Positions 44,581 to 54,472 of a DNA stretch of 64,000 bases are shown piece after piece. The notes below the pieces were generated by a model. That model had not been told where the DNA came from. It ran no database searches and saw nothing but the letters and a program-made list of their open reading frames with translations. Both the position numbers and the translations under genes were made by a program. This DNA comes from Chitinophaga agrisoli (GTDB taxonomy: Bacteria > Bacteroidota > Bacteroidia > Chitinophagales > Chitinophagaceae): the NCBI RefSeq assembly GCF_008386695.1, contig NZ_VUOC01000004.1, positions 2,420,327-2,484,326 of the forward strand, written 5' to 3'. Each line of letters opens with the position of its first letter. The stretch's first letter is position 1.

Positions 44581-45684
44581 TTATCGCATATACCACTCTG
44601 TTAGATTTCCATTGCTGTCTGTCATGTAAGGCTTTCCGTTTTCAATTAATAATGCCTGGTGAACACCTTTATGATGGTTAACATCCACCGCAAATACCTT
44701 ACCGCCATATAGTGGCTTGATCTCATCAACAATTGTGTGTCCAATCACAATATACTTGCAATTGTATAAAGACAATGTCCTTTCAATTTCTGAGAGAGAT
44801 GTTGGAGCACTTTCTTCGAAATACCCCCTATACCAAAACGGAGAGGTCTCACCATCAAACAATACTCTTAAAGAATCGGGTATATTAGCGCTATTTATGC
44901 CATAATAGGGCCTGGCGATACTATTAATCTCTGAAATCCGCCAATTCTTCTTAAGGAGCTCCGGGGAGATGCCTCCGTGTAAAAAAAGATAATCACCGAC
45001 TTTTTCAATAATGTTCTTCGAACGTAGCCATTTTCCCAATTCAGTACGGTCCGCGTACAACTCACTATAATCTTTTCCCATTATTGCGGCTTGTTCAAAA
45101 TACTTAGGTTCCACATATCTCCAATCACCAGATAAGTTCATGATATCATGATTGCCTAATAATACGTGAACATATCCTCCGTGCACTTTTGCAGCCCCCT
45201 CGAGTTCGTAAAGTAACCACAGATAAGCTGCCACATCCTGCCCTCTATCAAACAAATCTCCACAGATAATTAAATGTCCACTGCCAAAAGTCCAATTGTA
45301 CAAGCTATCCATTACTTTATTTGAAATCATAAGCTGCCTGAACCCCTCAAACTCTCCTTCAATGTCAGATACAATCAGCATCTTACCGATGTTTGGAAAT
45401 ACTGACGGCTCCTCACCCACTATATCCTTTAGGGAAACAGCAAAACCATGCTTTGGGTTTCCAACTACCGGTACATTTAGCTTAATCCGCGGCTTTTCAC
45501 TATTAAAATATAAACTCTTTACAGGAACCAGCCGGCCATTACTGTCAACGATCTCCCTGACCTCAATGGAATCTTTCAAATAAAAAACATACGGTCCGTC
45601 AGTAGTAACAATATTTGGCCTCTCTGCCAATCCTTTACCTAGCAAAACCACAATAAGTAAACAGAATATTAAGAACCTCTTCAT
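44581..45684 (-). CDS. Exported calcineurin-like metallophosphoesterase
   Basis: 367 residues with a signal peptide (about 1-20). The phosphoesterase core begins MLIVSDIEGEFEGFRQ (DxE in place of the usual DxH), then ICGDLFDRGQD (GDxxDRG), LLGNHDIMNLSG (GNHD), FLHGGISPELL and VIGHTIVD, all in order as in PPP-type phosphatases. The first ~100 residues form a separate beta-rich domain. It would remove phosphate from proteins or small molecules in the periplasm. It is 157 bp upstream of the exported peptide gene on the same strand. Confidence 0.85.
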   Translation of the reverse strand: MKRFLIFCLLIVVLLGKGLAERPNIVTTDGPYVFYLKDSIEVREIVDSNGRLVPVKSLYFNSEKPRIKLNVPVVGNPKHGFAVSLKDIVGEEPSVFPNIGKMLIVSDIEGEFEGFRQLMISNKVMDSLYNWTFGSGHLIICGDLFDRGQDVAAYLWLLYELEGAAKVHGGYVHVLLGNHDIMNLSGDWRYVEPKYFEQAAIMGKDYSELYADRTELGKWLRSKNIIEKVGDYLFLHGGISPELLKKNWRISEINSIARPYYGINSANIPDSLRVLFDGETSPFWYRGYFEESAPTSLSEIERTLSLYNCKYIVIGHTIVDEIKPLYGGKVFAVDVNHHKGVHQALLIENGKPYMTDSNGNLTEWYMR

Positions 45685-45722
45685 AGAAACGGCTATTATA
45701 GTTTAAAGAAAGATATGGCGGG

Positions 45723-47219
45723 CTAGTGATGATGCTCAGCTGGCTTCAATAGCTTATTTATCTGTTCAATCATCTCCTCTCCATTATTTGATGGCCTGGC
45801 GTCGGGCGGAGATATACTTACAATATATCCGCCTTTATCGATTAAAAATACACTAGGAAAACTGTGTACATTGTAGTCATTAACGGTTGAAGTCTTACCT
45901 ATGTTCAGGCAAATACCAGATCCTGTTGTATACTTCCTTTCTATCAAACTTTTCTTCCATTTACCCAAGTCTTCATCCACCGACACATTCACCAATTTCA
46001 CATCAGGGTTATTGTTAAAAGCATTTTCAATCTTTGACATTACAGGTACTAATCCCGCACAAGGGCCACACCCTGTAAACCAAAAATCAAGTAATATCAC
46101 TTTACCCTTTAGATCTTCCAATGATACTAACTCCCCATTATGATCATACAGAGAAAAACCCGGTGCTCTATTTCCCTTCGCTACTTTCACAGCCTTTTCA
46201 TATATACCATTTATCCAGGATTTATATTCAGGATAATCGCTTTTGGATAGATAATCCTTTACACAATTCTGAAGATCAACAAATCTGTCTCCTATTGCTC
46301 TATTACCTAGCCAAAACTTTAATCTCAATGATATTATTTTCTCTCGAAGAAGCCCATTAAATAACATTCCCGCCTCTTTGTATTCATCTCCTATTGCCTC
46401 AAAGCTAGTTTCTGAAAAATTGTTATCCCTCCAATTCTTAGTCGGCAAATACATTAATGCGAGTTCGGTTGCATACCAGCCAGCTGAAATATCGTCGTGC
46501 CGCGCAATAATATTTCTAAACGCCGATCGCTCTACTGTACTATCATACAAATCTCCCAGTTCCTCTTTAGACACTTTTATTGTTTTAAAAAAGTGTACTG
46601 CAGCCATTAGCGACTGCATTTTCCTCAGTCGATAAGATTCAGCCTGAGTAATAAGAGCCGCCTGCATTAACAAAAAAGCATTAGAAGAAATGCTGTCTTT
46701 ATAAGTTTCCAGGAATGCAAGACGCTTTATCTGTACTGTATCTACCCAATGGCACATTGCCAGGTAATCTCCTATTGAGTCACAACTCGTGAAGTAAGGG
46801 TTCGGTGGTAGCCTAACACTGTCATTTATGATCTTAGCATCTTCAATTATCCTGAATTTTAAACTCCCCCTTCCAGAAAAAGCGAGGCTGTTATTTTCGT
46901 CAATAAAAATGTTGATGCTATCCCCCGGCTCCATGATATAGCTATACCCTCCACTATTAAACGGAGTTACGACCATTGCTGGATGAGTAAGCGTTTTTTT
47001 AAAGAAAAAACGTCCATCCGTTAGTGGCACTTTGATTCTATCCTTATGATAGTCCGCATTCCCTCCATCATCCAGAGTAATAGTAATTGAATCCGTATTT
47101 TTTAACTTTTCTGCATAGCCAGTCAACACCGTCAATTTCTGACCATAAATATTCTGACAACAAATAAGGAGTACACATATGAAAAGTAAGAAGTAACTTC
47201 TCTTTTTACACACGATCAT
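45723..47219 (-). CDS. TlpA-like thiol-disulfide oxidoreductase
   Basis: 498 residues, signal peptide about 1-26. The N-terminal ~340 residues are the DUF4369-like and helical region common in Bacteroidota TlpA-like proteins. The C-terminal redoxin domain has ILLDFWFTGCGPCAGLVP (CGPC active site) and later SFPSVFLIDKGG with the cis-Pro. It would reduce or isomerise disulfides in the periplasm, which suits a locus encoding a four-Cys peptide and a CxxC lipoprotein. It is 41 bp downstream of SusD and 38 bp upstream of the metallophosphoesterase, probably one operon. Confidence 0.88.
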   Translation of the reverse strand: MIVCKKRSYFLLFICVLLICCQNIYGQKLTVLTGYAEKLKNTDSITITLDDGGNADYHKDRIKVPLTDGRFFFKKTLTHPAMVVTPFNSGGYSYIMEPGDSINIFIDENNSLAFSGRGSLKFRIIEDAKIINDSVRLPPNPYFTSCDSIGDYLAMCHWVDTVQIKRLAFLETYKDSISSNAFLLMQAALITQAESYRLRKMQSLMAAVHFFKTIKVSKEELGDLYDSTVERSAFRNIIARHDDISAGWYATELALMYLPTKNWRDNNFSETSFEAIGDEYKEAGMLFNGLLREKIISLRLKFWLGNRAIGDRFVDLQNCVKDYLSKSDYPEYKSWINGIYEKAVKVAKGNRAPGFSLYDHNGELVSLEDLKGKVILLDFWFTGCGPCAGLVPVMSKIENAFNNNPDVKLVNVSVDEDLGKWKKSLIERKYTTGSGICLNIGKTSTVNDYNVHSFPSVFLIDKGGYIVSISPPDARPSNNGEEMIEQINKLLKPAEHHH

Positions 47220-47260
47220 AGTTATTCTTTTAAGGTGTATTATAATTTCAATCTATTATA

Positions 47261-48697
47261 TTAGTAGCCAACGTTCTGTTCCAGCCCGTTCAATTGAGTT
47301 TCGGTTAATGGAAGAGGCGCAATTGCCTTATTACTTGGATATGGCAAAGTCACTGCCAGTGGATTCGTTGCATCCTTTCTATAAATGCTCTTCCCGGCTC
47401 TAAGAAGATCATACATTCGGATCCCTTCAAAACACAGCTCTTTCCTTCGTTCCTTCGCAATGCTATCAGTCAGAGCCACTCCAGTTGCATTTACTATAGG
47501 GACACCAACCCGTTCTCTAATAAGGTTAAGATAGTATCTGGCGCTGTCTTCTTTATTAAGAGAGCAATAGCACTCCGCAGCCGTCAAACACATTTCAGAC
47601 GAGCGAAGTAACGTTTGATAATGTGATTTTGAAGGATCAGAAAAGCCAGCGACCACCCCTTTGGGAAACTTAGTTATAATCCAATTGTCGCCCGATTTTT
47701 TAACCCATTCGTTTCTCAAATCCTGGGCATACTCTGCCAATAAATCTGCTACATCAGCGGTTGCATAGAATATAGGATTGGTTGAATTAAAATAATATCC
47801 CGCATAAGACGTACTCACGCTTGCATTAATTCCAATAGCTAATGGAGTTAACTGAAACAACGCCTCCGATTCATTATCCGTAAATAAATTATGCGGATAA
47901 TTAGTGGGAAGAGAAGTCGTATTCATCATAAGAGGAACCTCTGCTAGCACCTGCAAAGACAATCCAACAGCGTCTACATAGTCCCTCTTAAACAAGTACA
48001 ATCTGGACAACAATGCCCTTGCCGCATTTTTATTCATTACCACTTTCTTGTTCTCTCCTGCAAATAATGGAATCGCATCATTTAAATCAGCAATCATATT
48101 TTTGTACACGTCTGCTACCGAGCTTCTCTTTATTGCTAAAGAGTAATCAGACGCTATTACATAAGGAATTCCGGGATGAGATGCATCTGGCGTAAAGAAA
48201 TATGGCTGAGCAAAAACATTAACCAGTTGATAATGTACTAACGCTCTTATTGCAAGTGCCTGAGCTTTTATATTATCCGCCTTCTTTGTATCCTCGCTTC
48301 GGTACTTGTCTACATTCTCGAGCACATATGCCAACTGACGTAGTACAGCATATCCTGAAGCCCATGTAGAATTCATTTCCAATCCGGAATTGGATGTACT
48401 TACTGACATACTCGTGGTCATAGACCACAGGTAAGGAGCATTCAATTGAGAGGCGCCTGTTTTAGGCTTAGCATTATCAGATATCACCTCTGCATAAACG
48501 ATATTATTTAAACCGGTATAAAACGGATTACTTAGTTTAAGATAAACCCCATTTAATAATTCATCGCATGCAGCCAGACTGTTTATATATTCTGTTGTAA
48601 CCGCCTTGTCTCCGGGCGGAGTATTCATAAAGTCCTTTTTACAGGATACCAAAATTATTAGAAGGGGCAATATAAGGCGGTGAGCATACTGTTTCAT
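47261..48697 (-). CDS. SusD/RagB-family outer-membrane lipoprotein
   Basis: 478 residues from the ATG at 48697 (a further ATG at 48706 is less likely). The lipobox is IILVSC, followed by KKDFMNTPPGD. SusD-like tetratricopeptide architecture: INSLAACDELLNGVYLKL, IKAQALAIRALVHYQLVNVFAQPYFF, and the C-terminal RRKELCFEGIRMYDLLRAGKS. SusD proteins form the lid of SusC transporters and capture glycans or peptides at the surface. The SusC gene lies immediately upstream (46 bp). With the TlpA-like and peptide genes around it, a peptide ligand is as likely as a glycan. Confidence 0.93.
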   Translation of the reverse strand: MKQYAHRLILPLLIILVSCKKDFMNTPPGDKAVTTEYINSLAACDELLNGVYLKLSNPFYTGLNNIVYAEVISDNAKPKTGASQLNAPYLWSMTTSMSVSTSNSGLEMNSTWASGYAVLRQLAYVLENVDKYRSEDTKKADNIKAQALAIRALVHYQLVNVFAQPYFFTPDASHPGIPYVIASDYSLAIKRSSVADVYKNMIADLNDAIPLFAGENKKVVMNKNAARALLSRLYLFKRDYVDAVGLSLQVLAEVPLMMNTTSLPTNYPHNLFTDNESEALFQLTPLAIGINASVSTSYAGYYFNSTNPIFYATADVADLLAEYAQDLRNEWVKKSGDNWIITKFPKGVVAGFSDPSKSHYQTLLRSSEMCLTAAECYCSLNKEDSARYYLNLIRERVGVPIVNATGVALTDSIAKERRKELCFEGIRMYDLLRAGKSIYRKDATNPLAVTLPYPSNKAIAPLPLTETQLNGLEQNVGY

Positions 48698-48743
48698 ATC
48701 GGTCATTTTTACGTCTTCAATGAGCTATCAAATAGCATGTTTA

Positions 48744-51700
48744 TTAGAAATTAATATCCAGTCCTAAAGAATAAGACCTTGCTTGTGGATATGCGAATCC
48801 TTGAGCGCCAGCTATCCCTATATTCTCCGGATCGATTCCCTTAAATTTTGTCAATAACGCCAGATTATATGCCTGTCCATACAACCTTGCTTTACTAATA
48901 CCTATTCTCCTGATCCAACTGGTTGGAAATGTATAACCAAGCAACACGTTTTTCAACCTGACAAAATCTCCGTCAAATAAAAACCGTGTACTTGTATAAT
49001 AATTAGCATCAACCGTTGCAGTATTATTTAACACCCTTTTAGGGTTAGCAGCATGATCTCCAGGCTTCTGCCACCTGTCCAATGCCTGCTTTGATTGATT
49101 CATGTATGGAAAATTAGCGCCATCATTAATCATACTCGCAGACGTCTCATCATATATCTTATATCCATATTGATAATATAGGAGAAATGACAAATCCCAA
49201 TTACCATAGCGGAAATTATTGGTGATCCCCCCATAACCGTCCGGCTGTGGTTTTCCTACAATCACCCTATCGTCATATGAGTAAGTACTAGTTACTTTTC
49301 CATCTTTGTCAAGCCATTGAGGAGCCCCATTGTCAGGATTCACACCTCCCCACCGAACTAAATAGAAGGAATTAAAATTTTCCCCTTCTTTATTTATGAA
49401 ATTCCCATCGGTTGTTAATGGTACATCTGCCTTGATTAATTTGTTTTTATTTGTACTCCAATTAAAACTTATGTTCCAACTAAAATTATCTTTGATGATG
49501 GCATCCGCCGATATTGTCACCTCCACACCTTTATTCTGCATTTTCCCAATATTTCCGTTTACACCTACAGTTCCGGAGTTCGGAGGGAGAGTAATGAAGT
49601 ACAGCAAATTTGAAATATCTCGTTTGTATACATCAATTGTACCTGACAACCGTTCGTTGAATACTTTAAAATCAACTCCCATATCCTTATTCAACGCTTT
49701 CTCCCAGCCTATATTTGGATTACCTGGGGTTACAATACCAGCAGGCAAATTATTATAATTACCTGCTGCAACCAGATTATAACGATCCACCACATTAATT
49801 GTCGCCGAGTTGCCAGACGATCCAATACTAGCTCTGATTTTCAGATAATTTAACAGTTTGCTCTGCTTTAAAAAAGCTTCATTTGTTAGTTCCCATCCGC
49901 CGCCTACCGACCAATAGTTCCCAAACCTGTTACGTTCTCCGAATTTGGAGGAGCCATCTCTACGAGCGCTCAATGAAAGGTGATACGTACCATTATAACT
50001 ATAATTCATTTGTGAAAAAAATGAAAGCAACGTAGTTTTGGAGCTAGTTCCTCTTGTGTCAACTACCGTTGTAGCGGCTGATAAATCGTTCAAATAGGGG
50101 ATTGACAACCCTTGTTTAATTCCTATAAAGTAATTTCTTCTCTCGATTTGTGCTTCCTGTCCCAGCAAAAAATTAATAGCGTGCTTGCCATTTAACAATC
50201 GGCTATATCGCAGAACATTCGTATTAATTATTCTGTTATAAAAATCATTAAAATCTTGTATCTCTCCGACACCTGGTGGTGAATATATATTCGTAGATAG
50301 CCGGGGGTCTGTTTTTTGCTTAATTTGAGCAATTAACACATCGGTTCCTACATCAGTTCTAAAAGTAAAATCCTTCAGGAATTTCAATTCTCCATATAAA
50401 CTGGTTATTACTCGATATGATTGTGTTTTGTTTATATCGTACTCCAAATCTGCGAGTGGATTATTAAAATAACTTCCCGGAGTAACAAATGGTTGCAAAT
50501 AATAAGTCCCGTCTTTCAAATGAATGGGATCCAATACAGGTATGGTATACGGAAATCCAGATGCGCCGGCAAAATAACCATTGCTGTTACTATTTAAATA
50601 ACTCTGATTGGTATAGGACAGGCTCGAATTCAAGCCAATTTTAATCCATGGATTTATTTGATTTGAAAAATTATACCGCAAAGACAGTCGATCGAATCCG
50701 GTATGCTTTATTGTTCCTTTTTGCGAGGTATACCCCGTATTGAAATAGTACAGCGTTTTATCATTTCCCCCCGAAATTGAAAGCTCATCTGTATTTGTAA
50801 TCGCGGTATTATTATAAATTGCCTTGAACCAATCCTCCTGATCATAAAAGACCGGCGTACCCTGGGCATTTGAGTACGTTGGGAACAATGAACCTAAATC
50901 ACTATTGATACGGTCATCTGTCCAATAAGACGAATCCGAATTTTTATACGATTCCTTTAATAACTCAAGGTATTCATGCTGGTTAAGGGACTTATTTCTT
51001 TTATAAATGGGACTTGACACATCACTTAAATGATGAAAGCTAAACGATGTTTTGCCGGCCTTGCCCTTTTTTGTAGTAACCAGGATAACGCCATTACTTG
51101 CTTTTGATCCATATAAAGCTATAGCAGAAGCGTCCTTCAACACAGAAATTGTCTCAATATCATCCGTATTCAATTGTGCCAGGGCATTGGTGGAAGGCGG
51201 AGCATTTGAAGGTCCTAGTGCCTCAATAAAATCCACCGATACTGTCGGAACGCCATCAATAACAATAAGTGGTTGTCTAAATGACAGCTGAGTTTTTTCC
51301 CCTCCGGTTCCAATTCCCCTTAATACAAAATTGCTTAGTCCTCCCCCAGGGGCTCCGCTACCTGTCGTAACCAATAACCCTGGCACCTGACCTTGCAGAC
51401 TTTTATCGAAGGATCTATTTGGCAGATTGGCGATTGTTTCCCCTTTTACAACCATTAACGCTCCTACATTAGAACGCATTGTGCTGGTGCCATAGGCTAC
51501 TACGACAGTTTCATCCAAAGCATTTACAGCAATTTCCAGCTGAACCAGTAATGTCTTACCCTTAATGGAAATCTCCCTTGACTTAAAACCAACAGACCTT
51601 ATTGCAATTACATCATTAGCTTTTGTATTTGATAGACTAAACTTTCCTTCAGCATCGCTGGTGGCGCCGTCTTTTGTTCGTTCAATGATTATAGTCGCCC

Positions 51701-52145
51701 CCGGTATCGGTGTCCCATCCGCCGCTACTACCTTCCCACTAATCGCCTGCGCCGTCACCGCCGTATCACCTACAACCTCATCTCCCACGCTACTCTTCCT
51801 CTCCTCCTCCCTCCCTATCCTCACAATATTATCCATATACACCCATGTCAACCCCTTCCCCTGCAACAACCTCCCCAACACAGCATCCAACGTCTTATCC
51901 ACCATATTCACCGTCACCTTCTCCTCCTGATTCAACACCGCCGTACTATAAAAAAACTCCAACCCCGTCTGCTTTTTGATACTCCGGAATACATCCCTTA
52001 ACGTATTATTATTTGCAATCACTGTCACTTTTTTGCTGCCCTGGTCGCTTTGACCGCGTGGCATCCCTTTCAGGCATAAGGATGTGTGGATAAGGATGCT
52101 CAATGCCAGTATTCTGAACATCCATTGACCCCAAGTTTGTACCAT
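48744..52145 (-). CDS. SusC/RagA-family TonB-dependent transporter with STN domain
   Basis: 1133 residues. N-terminal signal, then an STN domain (about 38-110: NTLRDVFRSIKKQTGLEFFYS...), a carboxypeptidase-D-like domain (ISGKVVAADGTPIPGATIII, about 130-205), a plug (LQGQVPGLLVTTGSGAPGGG and IETISVLKDASAIALYGSKA), and a barrel ending YSLGLDINF. The STN domain usually signals to an inner-membrane FecR anti-sigma factor, and a sigma/FecR pair is divergent at 52618-54347. Odd: the first ~150 codons (52145 to about 51,680) have host-like or GC-rich codon use while the rest is AT-rich, suggesting a mosaic gene. The transported ligand is unknown. Confidence 0.93.
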   Translation of the reverse strand: MVQTWGQWMFRILALSILIHTSLCLKGMPRGQSDQGSKKVTVIANNNTLRDVFRSIKKQTGLEFFYSTAVLNQEEKVTVNMVDKTLDAVLGRLLQGKGLTWVYMDNIVRIGREEERKSSVGDEVVGDTAVTAQAISGKVVAADGTPIPGATIIIERTKDGATSDAEGKFSLSNTKANDVIAIRSVGFKSREISIKGKTLLVQLEIAVNALDETVVVAYGTSTMRSNVGALMVVKGETIANLPNRSFDKSLQGQVPGLLVTTGSGAPGGGLSNFVLRGIGTGGEKTQLSFRQPLIVIDGVPTVSVDFIEALGPSNAPPSTNALAQLNTDDIETISVLKDASAIALYGSKASNGVILVTTKKGKAGKTSFSFHHLSDVSSPIYKRNKSLNQHEYLELLKESYKNSDSSYWTDDRINSDLGSLFPTYSNAQGTPVFYDQEDWFKAIYNNTAITNTDELSISGGNDKTLYYFNTGYTSQKGTIKHTGFDRLSLRYNFSNQINPWIKIGLNSSLSYTNQSYLNSNSNGYFAGASGFPYTIPVLDPIHLKDGTYYLQPFVTPGSYFNNPLADLEYDINKTQSYRVITSLYGELKFLKDFTFRTDVGTDVLIAQIKQKTDPRLSTNIYSPPGVGEIQDFNDFYNRIINTNVLRYSRLLNGKHAINFLLGQEAQIERRNYFIGIKQGLSIPYLNDLSAATTVVDTRGTSSKTTLLSFFSQMNYSYNGTYHLSLSARRDGSSKFGERNRFGNYWSVGGGWELTNEAFLKQSKLLNYLKIRASIGSSGNSATINVVDRYNLVAAGNYNNLPAGIVTPGNPNIGWEKALNKDMGVDFKVFNERLSGTIDVYKRDISNLLYFITLPPNSGTVGVNGNIGKMQNKGVEVTISADAIIKDNFSWNISFNWSTNKNKLIKADVPLTTDGNFINKEGENFNSFYLVRWGGVNPDNGAPQWLDKDGKVTSTYSYDDRVIVGKPQPDGYGGITNNFRYGNWDLSFLLYYQYGYKIYDETSASMINDGANFPYMNQSKQALDRWQKPGDHAANPKRVLNNTATVDANYYTSTRFLFDGDFVRLKNVLLGYTFPTSWIRRIGISKARLYGQAYNLALLTKFKGIDPENIGIAGAQGFAYPQARSYSLGLDINF

Positions 52146-52617
52146 AGATTAGTAGCGTTTAATCGTTAGTTTTAGTTAAGAGCTTGTGAAAATTGTTAAT
52201 AGTTGGTTAACGTTCTAAGAACGCAAACTTGACATCATATGTATTACCGATTGAAAAGACCTGCGTTCACTGTTGAAGCTGATTTTACCTTGCATACTGA
52301 ACATAACAATCTATAGTTTCTGAACATTCTCTTCTAAATACAAGAACCTATAAAAAACATACTAAGGCACATTGAAAAAAATTTTACTAATAACAATTAA
52401 GTAACATGGGGTTTACATTGAATTAACCGTATAATTGAATTTTTTTCATTAAATCTACATGAGATTTAGAGGTATTGTAATTGTCATTCTTAAACTATAT
52501 TTTTACGATCCCAACGAATGTTGTAAATTCTCTCTGGATAACTGCTATCGTGCACCGGTCCTTCGTCCGTTGTCTTCTTTAACTTACGCCTCCCGAATCG
52601 TAGTCATGCTGAAATAA
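52146..52617. promoter_or_regulatory. Divergent promoter region between SusC and the sigma factor (472 bp)
   Basis: No credible gene. A perfect inverted repeat CGTTCTAAGAACG lies at 52211-52223, 66-78 bp before the SusC start, and could bind a regulator. No TTTG-N19-TAnnTTTG match was found on either strand, as would be expected if SusC is read by the alternative sigma factor next door. 52321-52500 is very AT-rich. Confidence 0.4.
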
Positions 52618-53175
52618 ATGCAAAACACGCATAGCACAGACATATCAATTGTAGCAGCTTTTAAAAAGGGCAGTGAGCAGGCATTCACAGAACTATTCCA
52701 TAACTATAGTTCCTGGCTGTATGGCGAAGCGCTTTTCTATTGCCAGGATAAGGACGATGCCAAAGACCTGGTACAGGAAGTATTTGCCAATCTCTGGGAA
52801 AAGCGGGCCAGTATCGACGCCAGCAAAGACATCCGTAAGTTTCTCTTTATTTCCTTACGGAATGCCTATATCAATAGAGTACATAAGGATAAAGCCGCGC
52901 AGAATTACGTTAATTATCAGCTTCGCCAAACGAATGAGCACATCTCCCCTCCTGAGCTTCCCGGTGACAAAAACAATGAGGAACTGGCGAACAAAGTGAG
53001 GAAAGCCGTGGAAGCTATCAAAGGCAATGCAGCCCGGAGTGCTATTGAGATGTATTATCTGGATGGCGAAAGTTACGAGAACATCGCGCTAAAAACGGGT
53101 CAGCCGGTACAATCACTCAGAAATGCCGTAGCCAGGGGACTATCCATTCTCCGGAAAAAGTCAAAATTCCGGTGA
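52618..53175 (+). CDS. ECF-type RNA polymerase sigma-70 factor
   Basis: 185 residues. Region 2 reads AFTELFHNYSSWLYGEALFYCQDKDDAKDLVQEVFANLWEKR (about 18-60); region 4 reads AVEAIKGNAARSAIEMYYLDGESYENIALKTGQPVQSLRNAVARGLSILRKK at the end. This is the Bacteroidota SusCD-linked ECF group. The FecR gene follows 44 bp downstream. It probably directs transcription of the divergent susC-susD run once FecR releases it. Codon use is host-like, unlike the AT-rich genes to its left. Confidence 0.93.
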   Translation: MQNTHSTDISIVAAFKKGSEQAFTELFHNYSSWLYGEALFYCQDKDDAKDLVQEVFANLWEKRASIDASKDIRKFLFISLRNAYINRVHKDKAAQNYVNYQLRQTNEHISPPELPGDKNNEELANKVRKAVEAIKGNAARSAIEMYYLDGESYENIALKTGQPVQSLRNAVARGLSILRKKSKFR

Positions 53176-53219
53176 TCAACTTAGTATGTTTTAATGCCAA
53201 TGCTGTATTTAGATAGAAT

Positions 53220-54347
53220 ATGAACTTCTTAGATCAAATTGAGAATCTTACGGGACAGGAGATCGCCAATATCATTAGCGATGAGGATCGGAAGTTCCTG
53301 CAACAAAGTGTTGCTAACGATCCTGCGGCCTATGCAGTATGGAAAGAACGGCATGATTTCCATGCCAGGGAAGACATACAGGAATGGAAGGCGGCATATA
53401 ACCCGGAGGAAGTATTGAACCGGATCTTACCGGATGTCCAGAAAAGCCGCAAAAAGGTGTTTAATATACGATTGGCTACCAGCGTGGCCGCTACTATTCT
53501 GGCGGTCATTGGCGGCATCTATCTTTCAAAATTCTTCATAAAACAAAAACCGTCCATTGTTTATTCCTCCAGGCATAACATTGAGCTGCAAATGCCCGGC
53601 GGCGAAAAAATTGATCTCAGCACCTCCCAGGGGCAGGTACCGGTAGGCGCCATGACATTACATAATTTAAATAAGACCTTGCGCTATTCTACGACCAATA
53701 CCAATGATGAGCATCTTAACCTGGCTACTTTAACAGTACCTGCCGGCAAAGATTATAAGATAGAGCTTTCTGATGGATCTGAGGTGTGGCTGAATTCTGC
53801 GACTACCTTAAAGTTCCCTTTTACCTTTGCCGGCGCCTCCAGGGAAATATCCATCTCGGGAGAAGCTTATATTAAGGTATCCCACAATGAGTCAAAACCA
53901 TTTCTGGTGCATTTGCCTAACAGCACCATCCAGGTGCTGGGCACAGAGTTTAATATTAACACCTATACCGACGGCGTAGAAAGGGTGGCGCTGGTAAAAG
54001 GCGCAGTAAAGGTGCAGGGCAATGGTAAACATAGCGCGTTGAAACCTGGGTTCGAATCAGTTATTGCGGCGGGCGATATCCAGGTACGGCCTTTTTATGC
54101 GGATGAAGTATTATCCTGGCGGCAGGGGATCTATTATTTTGATAATACAACCCTGGGGGAAGTATGCAAGGTGATCCCGCGGTGGTTTGGCGTAGAAGTA
54201 GTCATAGACGACCCGAAGATCAGCCAGAAACGATTCACCGGACTGATAGACCGCAACAAACCCATGGAAAAATCGCTGGAACTGCTGAAAGCGTTTAATG
54301 ATATCCAATACTCTTTCGACAAGCAGGGCGTTTTACATATCCGGTAA
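53220..54347 (+). CDS. FecR-family anti-sigma factor
   Basis: 375 residues. A short cytoplasmic N-terminus binds the sigma factor; one transmembrane helix (about 84-104, SVAATILAVIGGIYLSKF) crosses the inner membrane; the periplasmic FecR domain contains VPAGKDYKIELSDGSEVWLNSATTLKFPF and VLGTEFNINTYTDG; the C-terminal ~75 residues match DUF4974 (LGEVCKVIPRWFGVEVVIDDPK). Partner of the upstream ECF sigma factor and, through the SusC STN domain, of the divergent transporter. Followed by a terminator. Confidence 0.93.
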   Translation: MNFLDQIENLTGQEIANIISDEDRKFLQQSVANDPAAYAVWKERHDFHAREDIQEWKAAYNPEEVLNRILPDVQKSRKKVFNIRLATSVAATILAVIGGIYLSKFFIKQKPSIVYSSRHNIELQMPGGEKIDLSTSQGQVPVGAMTLHNLNKTLRYSTTNTNDEHLNLATLTVPAGKDYKIELSDGSEVWLNSATTLKFPFTFAGASREISISGEAYIKVSHNESKPFLVHLPNSTIQVLGTEFNINTYTDGVERVALVKGAVKVQGNGKHSALKPGFESVIAAGDIQVRPFYADEVLSWRQGIYYFDNTTLGEVCKVIPRWFGVEVVIDDPKISQKRFTGLIDRNKPMEKSLELLKAFNDIQYSFDKQGVLHIR

Positions 54348-54394
54348 CGGCCGGAACCATTTCGATTCATTACCCCTAAGAAGCATATATAAAG

Positions 54395-54418
54395 AAGTCC
54401 TGCCTGGTGGCGGGACTT
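54395..54418 (+). terminator. FecR terminator
   Basis: A 10-bp stem (54395-54404 with 54409-54418, one G-T pair) around a TGGT tetraloop, 48 bp past the fecR stop, followed by a moderately T-rich stretch. Confidence 0.72.
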
Positions 54419-54472
54419 TGGGTTTATATTGGCCGGGCAGCGTTATCCTCCAGAACCTCATACAAACAAAAA

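Larger units (their letters stand above)
37771..51700. other. AT-rich accessory region, probable genomic island
   Basis: From the first tRNA-Val to inside the SusC gene, base composition is strikingly AT-rich (many 60-bp lines near 30% GC, against about 50-57% in mtaB or priA). Every gene in it (AraC, HTH, kinase-LanC, lipoproteins, peptide, phosphoesterase, TlpA, SusD, most of SusC) shares this. The right edge falls near 51,660-51,700 within SusC. No integrase, transposase or clear attachment repeat was recognised, apart from the duplicate tRNA-Val genes outside. Confidence 0.7.
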
